Shown: one piece after another, positions 36,511-44,120 of the stretch | How positions within the stretch are numbered: position 1 is the stretch's first letter | Layout of the letters: each line of letters begins with the position of its first letter | Origin: Sphingobium yanoikuyae | GTDB taxonomy: Bacteria > Pseudomonadota > Alphaproteobacteria > Sphingomonadales > Sphingomonadaceae | NCBI RefSeq assembly: GCF_013001025.1 | Contig: NZ_CP053021.1 | Span: forward strand, 4,719,001-4,783,000 | DNA: 64,000 nucleotides | Direction of reading: 5' to 3' | Made by a program: the position numbers and the translations under genes | The notes under the pieces: model-generated | What the model was told of the DNA's origin: nothing | The model's input: the letters and a program-made list of their open reading frames with translations, nothing else | The model's database searches: none

Positions 36511-37631
36511 CCGGGGAAGAGGCCGATCAGCCGGGCCAGTTGCGCCTTCACGGCGGCGCGCTGTTCCTTCTTTGGCGACATGCCGATCCGCACGATCGTC
36601 AGCCGCTGGCCGGGCGCGACCAATATATATTGGCCATTATGACCGACGCAGCCGAACAGGCTGGCCGAGGCGAGGCCGGGCATCAGCGCGCTCTCGCTGC
36701 TGTCCCGGTTGAGCCAGAGATGGGCGCCATAGGCCGCGTTCCGGGGCGAGGGCGCGCGCATATAGTCGACCCATTTTTCCGGCACGATCTGATGGCCGTT
36801 GGGGGAGCGGCCATGGTTGCGCAGCAATTCGCCGAAGCGGCCATAGTCGCGCGCGGTCATGTGCATGATCGATCCGCCGATCAGCGTGCCGTTGGCGTCA
36901 TATTCCGGGGTCAGGCTGGACAGTTTGCCCGGCGCCTTCAGCCGGCCGTCGATGAACATCTGCATCGCCCGGCGACGCACGTCGGGATGGGGGCTGTTGG
37001 TCAGCATCCGGGTCATCAGGTCCGACAGGATCATCGTGCTGCCGGTGGAGTAGGAAAATGTCTCGCCGGGAACATGCGCCAGCGGCTTGGATTCGGCATA
37101 GGCCGCCATGTCCTGCGCGCCGTCCATGAACAGCATGCGCACGGTGTCGCCGTCGGTGATCGGCTCGCCATCCTCGGCATGGTCGAGGCCCGAGGTCATC
37201 GACAGCAGCTGGCGCAGGGTGATGCGGCCGCGCGGATCGCCCGGCTGGCTCCAGGCCGCGACCGGCACCGGCGAATCGAGCGCCAGCCGTCCGTCCGACA
37301 CCATCAGGCCGACCAGCACCGCGGTCACGCTCTTGGCCATCGACCAGGACAGCAATTTCGTGTCGGGGGTGATGCCGGGGGCATAGCGTTCGGCAATCAC
37401 CTTGCCGTCGCGCATCACCAGCAGGGCGCGGGTATCGCCCATGTCCTTGTCGTCGAACAGCGGATCGATCGCGCCGCGCAGCGCGCTGGCGCTGACCACC
37501 GCGTCGGTGGACACGCTATAGACGGGCTCGGGCGCATGGGCCGCGCGCCCCGCCAGCGTGCCGGCGAGGACGAGCGCCACCAGCCCGGCACCCATGGCAA
37601 GGCGCTTTACGATTCGCTTCTCGATCTGCAT
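36507..37631 (-). CDS. serine hydrolase, class C beta-lactamase fold
   Basis: The protein has 374 residues with an N-terminal membrane or signal segment (about residues 10-30). The SxxK catalytic motif is SWSMAKSVTAVL. The second motif is SYSTGSTMI (Y-S-T instead of Y-x-N), and the third is seen as GHNGQYI. It belongs with the penicillin-binding/esterase group, which acts on peptides or esters in the periplasm. True beta-lactamase activity is not implied. A divergent 106-residue gene starts 39 bp upstream. Confidence 0.85.
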   Translation of the reverse strand: MQIEKRIVKRLAMGAGLVALVLAGTLAGRAAHAPEPVYSVSTDAVVSASALRGAIDPLFDDKDMGDTRALLVMRDGKVIAERYAPGITPDTKLLSWSMAKSVTAVLVGLMVSDGRLALDSPVPVAAWSQPGDPRGRITLRQLLSMTSGLDHAEDGEPITDGDTVRMLFMDGAQDMAAYAESKPLAHVPGETFSYSTGSTMILSDLMTRMLTNSPHPDVRRRAMQMFIDGRLKAPGKLSSLTPEYDANGTLIGGSIMHMTARDYGRFGELLRNHGRSPNGHQIVPEKWVDYMRAPSPRNAAYGAHLWLNRDSSESALMPGLASASLFGCVGHNGQYILVAPGQRLTIVRIGMSPKKEQRAAVKAQLARLIGLFPG

Positions 37632-37669
37632 AAGCCGGCGCCCTTAGCATGGAGGCGGGAAGAAGGACC

Positions 37670-37990
37670 ATGGCGGTTCGTGGTAAATGGTGGATCGTCG
37701 CGGCGGTGATCGTCGTCGCGCTGCTGGCCGCGCTGGCGTGGAACTGGTCGACCCTGCGTGCCCGCGCGCAGCTCGGCTCGGCCTATGGCGCGCGGCTGAC
37801 CTGTTCCTGCCGCTATGTCGAGGGTCGCGCCATGGGCAGCTGCCAGGGCGACAAGGAGCCGGGCATGGCGATGGTGCGGCTGACCGACAAGCCGGAGGAG
37901 CGGGCGGTCGAGGCGCATGTCCCGCTGCTGGCGTCGCGCACCGCACGCTTCAAGCCGGGCTGGGGCTGTCTGCTCGATCCGGCGAGCTAA
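37670..37990 (+). CDS. small membrane-anchored protein of unknown function
   Basis: The protein has 106 residues from ATG 37670, which AGAAGGA precedes closely. One N-terminal membrane helix (WWIVAAVIVVALLAALAWNW) is followed by a periplasmic-looking domain with three clustered cysteines (TCSCRYVEGRAMGSCQGD) and one near the end (GWGCLLD). The cysteines suggest disulfides or metal binding. It lies between the divergent serine hydrolase and recQ. I do not recognise a family. Confidence 0.7.
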   Translation: MAVRGKWWIVAAVIVVALLAALAWNWSTLRARAQLGSAYGARLTCSCRYVEGRAMGSCQGDKEPGMAMVRLTDKPEERAVEAHVPLLASRTARFKPGWGCLLDPAS

Positions 37991-38029
37991 GCGCCACTGG
38001 CACCGATAGGCTTGACTCGCTAAGGCCGG

Positions 38030-39805
38030 ATGATGCCCCGCGACATTCCCACGCTGCTCCACGATATTTTCGGCTTCACGACGTTCCGCGGGGTGCAGGA
38101 ACAGGTGGTCGGCCGGGTCATGGCGGGGCAGCCGACCCTGGCGATCATGCCGACCGGCGCGGGCAAGTCGCTCTGCTATCAGCTGCCGGCCGTAGCGCTG
38201 GATGGCTGCTGCGTCGTCGTCTCGCCGCTGATCGCGCTGATGCATGATCAGTTGCGGGCGGCGACCGCTGTGGGCATCCGGGCCGCCAGCCTGACCAGCG
38301 TCGATGCCGACTGGCGCGAGACGCAGGATCGGCTGCGCAATGGCGAACTGGACCTGCTCTATGTCGCGCCGGAACGGGCGAGCGGCGAGGGGTTCCGCAA
38401 TCTGCTGCGGTCGGCGAAGGTCGCCCTGTTCGCGATCGACGAGGCGCATTGCGTGTCCGAATGGGGGCATGATTTCCGTCCCGACTATCGGTTGCTGCGG
38501 CCGCTGCTCGATGAATTTCCCGATGTCCCGCGGCTGGCGCTGACGGCGACGGCGGATGCGCATACGCGCAAGGATATCCTCGTTCAGCTCGGCATTCCCG
38601 AGGATGGCCTGATCATCTCGGACTTCGACCGGCCCAATATCCGCTATGCCGTCCATCCGCGCGATGGGCTGACCCGGCAGCTGGCCGACCTGCTTGCCGC
38701 CAATCCGGGGCCGGGCGTGGTCTATGCGCCGACCCGCGCCGCGACCGAGAAGCTGGCCGAGACGCTGGGACGCGGCGGCCGGGCGGTGCGCGCCTATCAT
38801 GCCGGCATGGATCCGGCCCAGCGCGCCGCCAACCAGGCCGCCTTCATCGCCAGCGAAGATATGGTGATGGTCGCCACCGTCGCCTTCGGCATGGGGATCG
38901 ACAAGCCCGACGTGCGCTTTGTCGCCCATGCCGGCCTGCCCAAGTCGATCGAGGGCTATTATCAGGAATCGGGCCGCGCCGGCCGCGACGGCGAACCGGC
39001 GGTCGCCCATCTCTTCTGGGGGGCGGAGGATTTCGCCCGTGCCCGCCAGCGCATCATGGAGCTGGAGCCGGCGCGCCAGCAGGGCGAGCGGGCGCGGATC
39101 GCGGCGCTGGGGGCGCTGGTGGAGACCGCGACCTGCCGCCGGGCGATCCTGCTGCGCCATTTCGGCGAAGACCCGCCGGCGACCTGCGGCAATTGCGACA
39201 ATTGCCTGACCCCGCCGGCCAGCGTTGACGCGACTGAAACGGCGCGCAAATATCTGTCGGCCGTCTATCGCACCGGCCAGAGCTTTGGCGCGGGCCATAT
39301 CGAGGCGGTGCTGAGCGGTGCCGTCACCGACAAGATTCGCGAGCGCGGACATGACAAGATTTCCGTCTATGCGATCGTCGATGGCGATGAGACGACGCTG
39401 CTGCGGCCGGTGTCGCGGGCGCTGCTGGTGCGGGACGCGCTGGAGACGACCGAGCATGGCGGGCTGATGCTCGGCCCCAATGCCCGGCCGATCCTGCGCG
39501 GCGAGGAGGAAGTGCGCATCCTCGTGCCGCCGCGGCGCGAGCGGAAGAAGCGCAACGCCCGCAATGGCAGCGACGCCAATCCGGTTGGCGATCCGCTGTT
39601 CGACGCGCTGCGCACCTGTCGCCGCGAACTGGCGCAGGATGCCGGGGTCCCGCCCTATGTCATCTTCCATGATTCGACGCTGCGCGAGATGGCCGAGCAG
39701 CGGCCGGCGACCATCCATGAGCTGGGCATGGTGAGCGGCGTCGGGCAGAAGAAGCTGGACGCCTATGGCGATGCCTTCCTGGCGGCGATCCGACCCTATC
39801 TGTAG
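38030..39805 (+). CDS. recQ: ATP-dependent DNA helicase RecQ
   Basis: The protein has 591 residues. Helicase motifs in order are FRGVQEQVV (motif 0), MPTGAGKSLCYQLP (I), AIDEAHCVSEWGHDFRP (II with the RecQ aromatic loop), ALTATAD (III), MVATVAFGMGIDKPDVR (V) and YYQESGRAGRDG (VI). A zinc-binding Cys set follows (ATCRRAI, ATCGNCDNC). An RQC-like winged helix and a C-terminal HRDC domain (about 515-591) complete the classic RecQ layout. It is a 3'-5' helicase in recombination and fork repair. Confidence 0.94.
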   Translation: MMPRDIPTLLHDIFGFTTFRGVQEQVVGRVMAGQPTLAIMPTGAGKSLCYQLPAVALDGCCVVVSPLIALMHDQLRAATAVGIRAASLTSVDADWRETQDRLRNGELDLLYVAPERASGEGFRNLLRSAKVALFAIDEAHCVSEWGHDFRPDYRLLRPLLDEFPDVPRLALTATADAHTRKDILVQLGIPEDGLIISDFDRPNIRYAVHPRDGLTRQLADLLAANPGPGVVYAPTRAATEKLAETLGRGGRAVRAYHAGMDPAQRAANQAAFIASEDMVMVATVAFGMGIDKPDVRFVAHAGLPKSIEGYYQESGRAGRDGEPAVAHLFWGAEDFARARQRIMELEPARQQGERARIAALGALVETATCRRAILLRHFGEDPPATCGNCDNCLTPPASVDATETARKYLSAVYRTGQSFGAGHIEAVLSGAVTDKIRERGHDKISVYAIVDGDETTLLRPVSRALLVRDALETTEHGGLMLGPNARPILRGEEEVRILVPPRRERKKRNARNGSDANPVGDPLFDALRTCRRELAQDAGVPPYVIFHDSTLREMAEQRPATIHELGMVSGVGQKKLDAYGDAFLAAIRPYL

Positions 39806-39939
39806 CTGATGAGCGTGTGGCCCCGTTTCTCGACAGGCTCGAAACGAACGGATGGCGGGGCATCGATGCCGGTTTGGGCGTGCAGACGCTTGAATCCTGT
39901 GGCGGGCGGGCGCATGGCGGGGGCGAAGGAGATTTGCCC

Positions 39940-40368
39940 ATGTTCCGCCAGTTGACCGACCGCCTCTATGTCTCGCCCCAGATCAGTGTCGATCAGGTGG
40001 AGACCGCCAAGGCGCTGGGCGTGACCATGATCATCAACAACCGTCCCGATGACGAGGAGCCGGGCCAGACCAACGGTGCCGCGGTCGAGGCAGCGGCGAT
40101 CGACGCTGGTGTCGCCTATGCCGCCGTGCCGGTGGCCCATGGCGGCTTTGCGCCCTGGCAGCTCGACGGCATGGCCGCCGCGATCGAGCAGGCGGGCGAG
40201 GGCAAGATCCTGGCCTATTGCCGGTCGGGCACGCGCAGCACCCTGCTGTGGGCGCTGACCCGCGCGCGGGCCGGCGACGATGCCGATGCGCTGTCGGCGC
40301 AGGCGACGGCTGCGGGCTATGATCTTGGCCCGGTGCGCCAGATCATGGATGCGTTGAAGCCCGCCTGA
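39940..40368 (+). CDS. TIGR01244 / DUF442 phosphatase-like sulfur-transferase-type protein
   Basis: The protein has 142 residues. ATG 39940 follows AAGGAG by about 7 bases. It opens LTDRLYVSPQISVDQV and has INNRPDDEEPGQ, the DUF442 signature, with the PTP-like loop YCRSGTRSTLLW holding Cys and Arg of a CxxxxxR site. Members are often called beta-lactamase hydrolase-like or sulfide-related; the fold is that of tyrosine phosphatases and rhodaneses. The reaction is unproved. The stop coincides with the edge of the repeat at 40369. Confidence 0.82.
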   Translation: MFRQLTDRLYVSPQISVDQVETAKALGVTMIINNRPDDEEPGQTNGAAVEAAAIDAGVAYAAVPVAHGGFAPWQLDGMAAAIEQAGEGKILAYCRSGTRSTLLWALTRARAGDDADALSAQATAAGYDLGPVRQIMDALKPA

Positions 40369-40427
40369 AAATAGGATTTCGTTCGCTTAACTTCCCATAT
40401 TTCCCGCACATTTCGACATTTCCTTGC
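40369..40427. repeat. 59-bp dispersed element, copy A
   Basis: This stretch matches 54505-54563 at 49 of 59 positions (83%), including AAATAGGATTT, GCTTAACTTC and CATATTTCCCGCACAT. On the - strand it holds a 10-codon frame MSKCAGNMGS (40419-40387) preceded by AAGGAA. A further shared 10-mer CTGTAGGACA lies at 40511, and its counterpart is at 54625. The function is unknown. Confidence 0.7.
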
Positions 40428-40473
40428 TCAAGTAGGAAATCATGTTGCGAGGGGGATGGGGACGCCGGACGAT

Positions 40474-40510
40474 GGGAAAAAGCCGGGTGCAACCTAACAT
40501 GGGCCCGGCT
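40474..40510 (-). terminator. intrinsic terminator of dmeF
   Basis: On the - strand the stem AGCCGGG/CCCGGCT encloses a 16-base loop and is followed by TTTTTCCC. It lies about 53 bp after the dmeF stop and would end the dmeR-dmeF message. Confidence 0.8.
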
Positions 40511-40562
40511 CTGTAGGACAGCGCGGGGGAGCGGGCCGGAACCGGCTTTCTCAAGCGGCCGC

Positions 40563-41591
40563 TCAGCCGCACTCCACCGTGACATGCTCCATGCGCGGCA
40601 GGCTGCGCACCCGTTCACGGACACGGGCGCCGTCGGCGCCGGGCGCCAGGCTGATGATCGCGGCATGGGCGTGCGGGCCGATGCGCCAGACATGGAGGTC
40701 GCGGATGGTGGCGCCTTCGGCTTCGACCAGGCCGCGCACCCTGGCCATCAGCGCGGGTTCGGCGGTGTCGAGCAGGATGGCGGCGGTGTCCTTCATCAGG
40801 CCCCAGGCCCAGCGGGCGATGACCACGGCGCCGAGCAGGCCGACCGCCGGATCGAGCCACCACCAGCCGAGATAGCGGCCGGCCAGCAGCGCGGCGATCG
40901 CCAGCACCGACGTCAGCGCATCGGTCAGCACATGAACATAGGCGGCGCGCAGATTATTGTCGGCATGGCCGCCCTTGTGGTCGTGATCATGGTCATGATC
41001 GTTATGCGCGTGGCCGTGCCCATGATCATGACTATGGTCGTGGCCGAGCAGCAGGGCGCTGACCAGATTGATGACCAGGCCGATGATCGCGACCAGGGTC
41101 GCCTCGCCAAAGGCGACCTGCACCGGCTCGAACAGGCGCATGCCGGATTCGATCGCGATGAACAGCGCGGTCAGCAGCAGCAGCAGCGCCGAGGCAAAGC
41201 CGGACAGGTCGCCGACCTTGCCGGTACCGAAAGTGTAGCGCGGGTTGCGGGCATGGCGCTTTGCGTAGCTATAGGCGGCGGCGGCCACCGCCAGCGCACC
41301 GGCATGGGTCGCCATGTGGAAGCCGTCGGCCAGCAGCGCCATCGACCCGGTGATCCAGCCGAAGGCGATTTCCACCACCATGGTCGCGGCGGTCAGCCAG
41401 ACGACCCACAGGGTGCGCCTGGCATTCTTGTCATGCCCGGCGCTCAGATAGATATGGTCGAAATAATGGCGTTCCGCGCCATCCTTGTCGGTCGGCGGCG
41501 GAGCGGCCGGGGCAGGATGATGCGCATGGTCATGGTTGCAGCCGGCGCCATGATGATGGTGCCCATGGGCGTGATCGTCGTGCATCGTCAT
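40563..41591 (-). CDS. dmeF: cobalt/nickel efflux protein of the cation diffusion facilitator family
   Basis: The protein has 342 residues. The His-rich N-terminus (MTMHDDHAHGHHHHGAGCNH) and a long His/Asp loop between helices IV and V (HDHSHDHGHGHAHNDHDH) flank six membrane helices. Metal-site signatures are LLADGFHMATHAGAL and HVLTDALTSVLAI, and the cytosolic C-terminal domain carries HVWRIGPHAHAAII. A HxxxD/HxxxD pair and the DmeF-type layout fit divalent-cation export driven by protons. The Co/Ni assignment rests on the adjoining RcnR-type sensor. It overlaps dmeR by 4 bp. Confidence 0.88.
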   Translation of the reverse strand: MTMHDDHAHGHHHHGAGCNHDHAHHPAPAAPPPTDKDGAERHYFDHIYLSAGHDKNARRTLWVVWLTAATMVVEIAFGWITGSMALLADGFHMATHAGALAVAAAAYSYAKRHARNPRYTFGTGKVGDLSGFASALLLLLTALFIAIESGMRLFEPVQVAFGEATLVAIIGLVINLVSALLLGHDHSHDHGHGHAHNDHDHDHDHKGGHADNNLRAAYVHVLTDALTSVLAIAALLAGRYLGWWWLDPAVGLLGAVVIARWAWGLMKDTAAILLDTAEPALMARVRGLVEAEGATIRDLHVWRIGPHAHAAIISLAPGADGARVRERVRSLPRMEHVTVECG

Positions 41592-41860
41592 TTCCCGTAG
41601 CGGCGGATCAGCGCCAGCATTTCTTCGGTGGCAGCCGTGCGCGCTTCGTCGGTCAGGCCGGGGCGGGCGACATGTTCGCGCATATGCTGCTCGATCAGCT
41701 CCTCCATCAGGCTGCCGACGGCGCCGCGCACCGAGGCGACCAGTTGGAGTGTCTCCGAACAGCCCGCATCGCCCGCCAACTGGCGTTCGACGGCGTTGAC
41801 CTGCCCCGCGATGCGGCGCACCCGCGCCAGCAATTTGTCCCGATCCGCGATGATGTGCAT
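41588..41860 (-). CDS. dmeR: metal-responsive repressor, CsoR/RcnR family
   Basis: The protein has 90 residues from ATG 41860; the longer frame to 42241 has no start signal and enters repeat-like DNA. RRIAGQVNAVERQLAGDAGC is the family signature. The metal-ligand set H2, C34, H59 and H63 matches the RcnR pattern (His3, Cys35, His60, His64) with one residue offset, which favours Ni/Co over formaldehyde (FrmR) or Cu (CsoR). A G-tract operator lies directly upstream. It should release DNA on metal binding and so induce dmeF, its co-transcribed partner. Confidence 0.87.
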   Translation of the reverse strand: MHIIADRDKLLARVRRIAGQVNAVERQLAGDAGCSETLQLVASVRGAVGSLMEELIEQHMREHVARPGLTDEARTAATEEMLALIRRYGK

Positions 41861-41882
41861 AGGATACCCCCCTATACTATGT
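41861..41882 (-). promoter_or_regulatory. G-tract operator of the dmeR-dmeF operon
   Basis: Just upstream of dmeR, the - strand reads ATAGTATAGGGGGGTATCCT, a run of six G flanked by inverted A/T steps (ATAGTAT and ATACT-like). This is the form of RcnR/FrmR operators. Because it also forms the spacer and ribosome-binding region of dmeR, binding would autoregulate the operon. Confidence 0.7.
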
Positions 41883-42235
41883 GGATAAGTCGGGCAAGGC
41901 GCTGGCGATGGCTGGGATGCCAATTGAAGCCGAGAATCGACGCGACAGTCGAAGTTCACAGTGTCGTGCGGGTAAATTCGGGCCAATGCGCCGGCCAAGC
42001 GCCTGCCACGCGCCAATGAAGCGACAGGCGCGCGACAACCGGGGCATGATGACGCGGCTTCGACGCGACAGGGAGAGGGCAACGAGGCGACAGGAAAACG
42101 ACACTTGCGCGCCGGTCGGGCGACAGCGGCTTGGCGGCGAGGGCTGGAAAGTGGAGCGGGTGTCCATCGCCCAGGGGAGATCAGAGAAAGGCCGGGTAGG
42201 AAAGCGGGTGGCCGGAAGCGACCAGAAGCAGCCAT
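41883..42235. other. gene-free stretch with repeated GCGACA motifs
   Basis: I find no convincing gene here. The hexamer GCGACA occurs on the + strand at 41942, 42021, 42032, 42065, 42077 and 42120. The last five are spaced 11, 33, 12 and 43 bp, near multiples of the helical turn. An open frame (41881-42252) has no start signal and an odd composition, so I do not count it as a gene. Confidence 0.4.
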
Positions 42236-42318
42236 CGTCACCCCGGCCTTGAGCCGGGGTCTCGCTTCTTTATTTGTTGCATAGAAAAGTGGGATGCCGG
42301 GTCAAGCCCGGCATGACG
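42236..42318. repeat. dispersed palindromic intergenic repeat, second copy
   Basis: The outer arms CGTCACCCCGGCC...GCCGGGGT and ATGCCGGGTCAAGCCCGGCATGACG have the same plan as 18037-18122. The centre (CTTTATTTGTTGCATAG) is different and A/T-rich. The following gene-free stretch to 42448 shows nothing else that I can name. Confidence 0.8.
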
Positions 42319-42448
42319 GATGTGGGTAGGGCGGCCAGGACCATTTCTTGCCATTCCCATCCCTTGTTGATCTGCCAAAAAGCAGGCACTCTTGCCCAGA
42401 ACCGCCGGGTGGGTAACCAGGCGGTGAACTCATACATCGCGTTTTGAA

Positions 42449-42646
42449 CTAGAGGCCTTTATAGAATGCGCGGCCGCCGATGACGGCAGCGATCCACAGG
42501 CTGATGCCGACGAGGCCTTTTACAATGCCCCAGACCGATTGGGCGTGAGCATTGAATAGGAGTATTCCTCCAATGATCGCTGCAAGTCCCGCCAATGCAA
42601 ACACCGACTTTGCAGCGATCAGGTCATCGTTGAATGGTTCTGCCAT
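42449..42646 (-). CDS. small hydrophobic protein, two membrane helices
   Basis: The protein has 65 residues and starts MAEPFNDDLIAAKSVFALAG. Two predicted membrane helices (about 17-32 and 42-60) are joined by a short polar loop (NAHAQSVW), and the C-terminus is GGRAFYKGL. Base composition is less GC-rich than the neighbours. No family is recognised and no operon partner is adjacent. It is probably a real small inner-membrane protein, but the evidence is the hydrophobic pattern only. Confidence 0.5.
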   Translation of the reverse strand: MAEPFNDDLIAAKSVFALAGLAAIIGGILLFNAHAQSVWGIVKGLVGISLWIAAVIGGRAFYKGL

Positions 42647-42768
42647 GCAGGCAGGTTTATCGCATTTCCATTGTCGGGCCTACAGACGGGTTTCAATGAT
42701 CAAGGAAAGCTGATTCAACACGGCGAAGCTGCCGGACAAGAAACGACCAGAAGCGGACGTTTCCTACT

Positions 42769-42888
42769 CCCCTCCCTTCCAGGGAGGGGCCGGGGGTGGG
42801 TGCGCCGCGTAGCGGCGGTCTACGGTCGATAGGGCAGAAGCTCGCTACGCTCGCAACCCACCCCAACCCCTCCCTGGAAGGGAGGGGC
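42769..42888. repeat. long palindromic repeat upstream of crtY
   Basis: The terminal hairpins CCCCTCCCTTCCAGGGAGGG and CCCCTCCCTGGAAGGGAGGG are near-identical inverted copies. They enclose GGGGTGGGTGCG...GCAACCCACCCC and CGCGTAGCGGCGG...CTCGCTACGC. The element belongs to the same style of stem-rich repeat as 46224-46315. It ends 84 bp before crtY. Confidence 0.85.
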
Positions 42889-42971
42889 TATGTCTTGTTC
42901 CCACCCATCCCGGACACCCCTGCCTGCCCGTCCGGCTTTGCCTTTGGCGTTGGCGTCGCTAACAGGAGTGA

Positions 42972-44120
42972 GTGGCTGATCTGGAATGCGATCTTGCGAT
43001 TATCGGCGGGGGCCTTGCCGGGGGGCTGATCGCGCTTGCCTTTGCCGAGCGGCGGCCGGGTACGCGCATCCTGTTGATCGAGCAGGCCGATCATGTCGGC
43101 GGCAATCATATCTGGTCCTTCTTCGACGGGGATGTCGATGCGCGCGACCGCTGGCTGGTCGATCCGCTGGTCAGCAGCCGCTGGTCGCAGGGGCATGAAG
43201 TGCGCTTTCCCGGCTATCGGCGGCAGCTCGACACCCCCTATAACAGCATCGCCTCCCCCCGTTTCGACGCGCATGTGCGGGCGGCGCTGGGCGATCACCT
43301 GCTGACCGGCGCGCGGGTGGCGACGATCGGCCGGCAATTTCTGGTGCTGGAGGACGGGCGGCGGATCAGCGCGTCTGCGATGATCGATGCGCGCGGCGCG
43401 GGCGAGCTGTCGGCGCTGCGCTGCGGCTGGCAGAAATTCGTCGGGCAGACGCTGCGGCTGGCACAGCCGCACGGGATCACGCGGCCGGTGATCATGGATG
43501 CGACGGTGGCGCAGATTGACGGCTATCGCTTCGTCTATCTGCTGCCGCGCGACGCCCGGACGATCTTTGTCGAGGATACCTATTATAGCGACGGCCCCGC
43601 GCTGGACGAGGCAGGGATCGCGGAGCGGATCGCCGCCTATGCGCACGCGCAGGGTTGGCAGGTGGAGGAAGTTATCCACAGCGAGAGCGGGGTGCTGCCG
43701 GTGGTGCATGGCGGCGATTTCGACCGTTACTGGCCGGCCGATGACCCGGTTGCGCGGGCCGGGGTGAAGGCCGGGCTGTTCCAGCCGATGACCGGCTATT
43801 CGCTGCCCGATGCGGTGCGATTCGCGACCTGGCTGCTGGAACAGCCGCTGAAGGGCCTGCCGGTGGCGACGCGGACCTATGCTGCGGCGCACTGGAAGAA
43901 GGGACTTTATTATCGGCTGCTTGGCCGGATGCTCTTCGGCGCTGCAGTGCCGGACCAGCGCTGGCGCATCTTTGCCCGCTTCTATCGGTTGCGGCCGGGG
44001 CTGATCCAGCGCTTCTATGCTGGGCGATCGACCATCGCCGATCGCATCCGCATCTTGTGCGGGCGTCCCCCGGTGCGCATAAGGGATGCCATGCACGCAT
44101 TGCTGAACCCACCCGCCTGA
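42972..44120 (+). CDS. crtY: lycopene beta-cyclase
   Basis: The protein has 382 residues from GTG 42972, which AGGAG precedes. The N-terminal FAD fold has IIGGGLAGGLIALAFAER, followed by the CrtY signatures GGNHIWSFFDGD and SIASPRFDAHVR. Later come FVYLLPRDARTIFVEDTYYS in parts, and a conserved GYSLPDAVRFA with FYRLRPGLIQRFYAG. It cyclises both ends of lycopene to give beta-carotene at the membrane. The stop overlaps crtI (TGATG). Confidence 0.93.
   Translation: MADLECDLAIIGGGLAGGLIALAFAERRPGTRILLIEQADHVGGNHIWSFFDGDVDARDRWLVDPLVSSRWSQGHEVRFPGYRRQLDTPYNSIASPRFDAHVRAALGDHLLTGARVATIGRQFLVLEDGRRISASAMIDARGAGELSALRCGWQKFVGQTLRLAQPHGITRPVIMDATVAQIDGYRFVYLLPRDARTIFVEDTYYSDGPALDEAGIAERIAAYAHAQGWQVEEVIHSESGVLPVVHGGDFDRYWPADDPVARAGVKAGLFQPMTGYSLPDAVRFATWLLEQPLKGLPVATRTYAAAHWKKGLYYRLLGRMLFGAAVPDQRWRIFARFYRLRPGLIQRFYAGRSTIADRIRILCGRPPVRIRDAMHALLNPPA

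Noticed and set aside
37607..39718. 703-codon frame on the - strand opposite recQ
   Set aside because: RecQ motifs are complete on the + strand, and the antisense product is Arg/Gln-rich filler.
39821..39852. Possible terminator or short repeat after recQ (CCCGTTTCTCGACAGGCTCG)
   Set aside because: I could not find a matching arm or a U-run; it is left as plain spacer.
41861..42241. Long N-terminal extension of the CsoR/RcnR regulator
   Set aside because: The extension is not related to the family, crosses the G-tract operator and has no start signal; ATG 41860 gives a normal 90-residue protein.
41881..42252. 123-codon frame on the + strand between dmeR and the repeat
   Set aside because: It has no ribosome-binding site, ends inside a palindromic repeat and shows no recognisable domain. 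The DNA is better described by the GCGACA series.
43673..43682. GTTATCCACA, a DnaA-box-like sequence inside crtY
   Set aside because: It is a single box within a coding region with no AT-rich stretch or box cluster, so not an origin.
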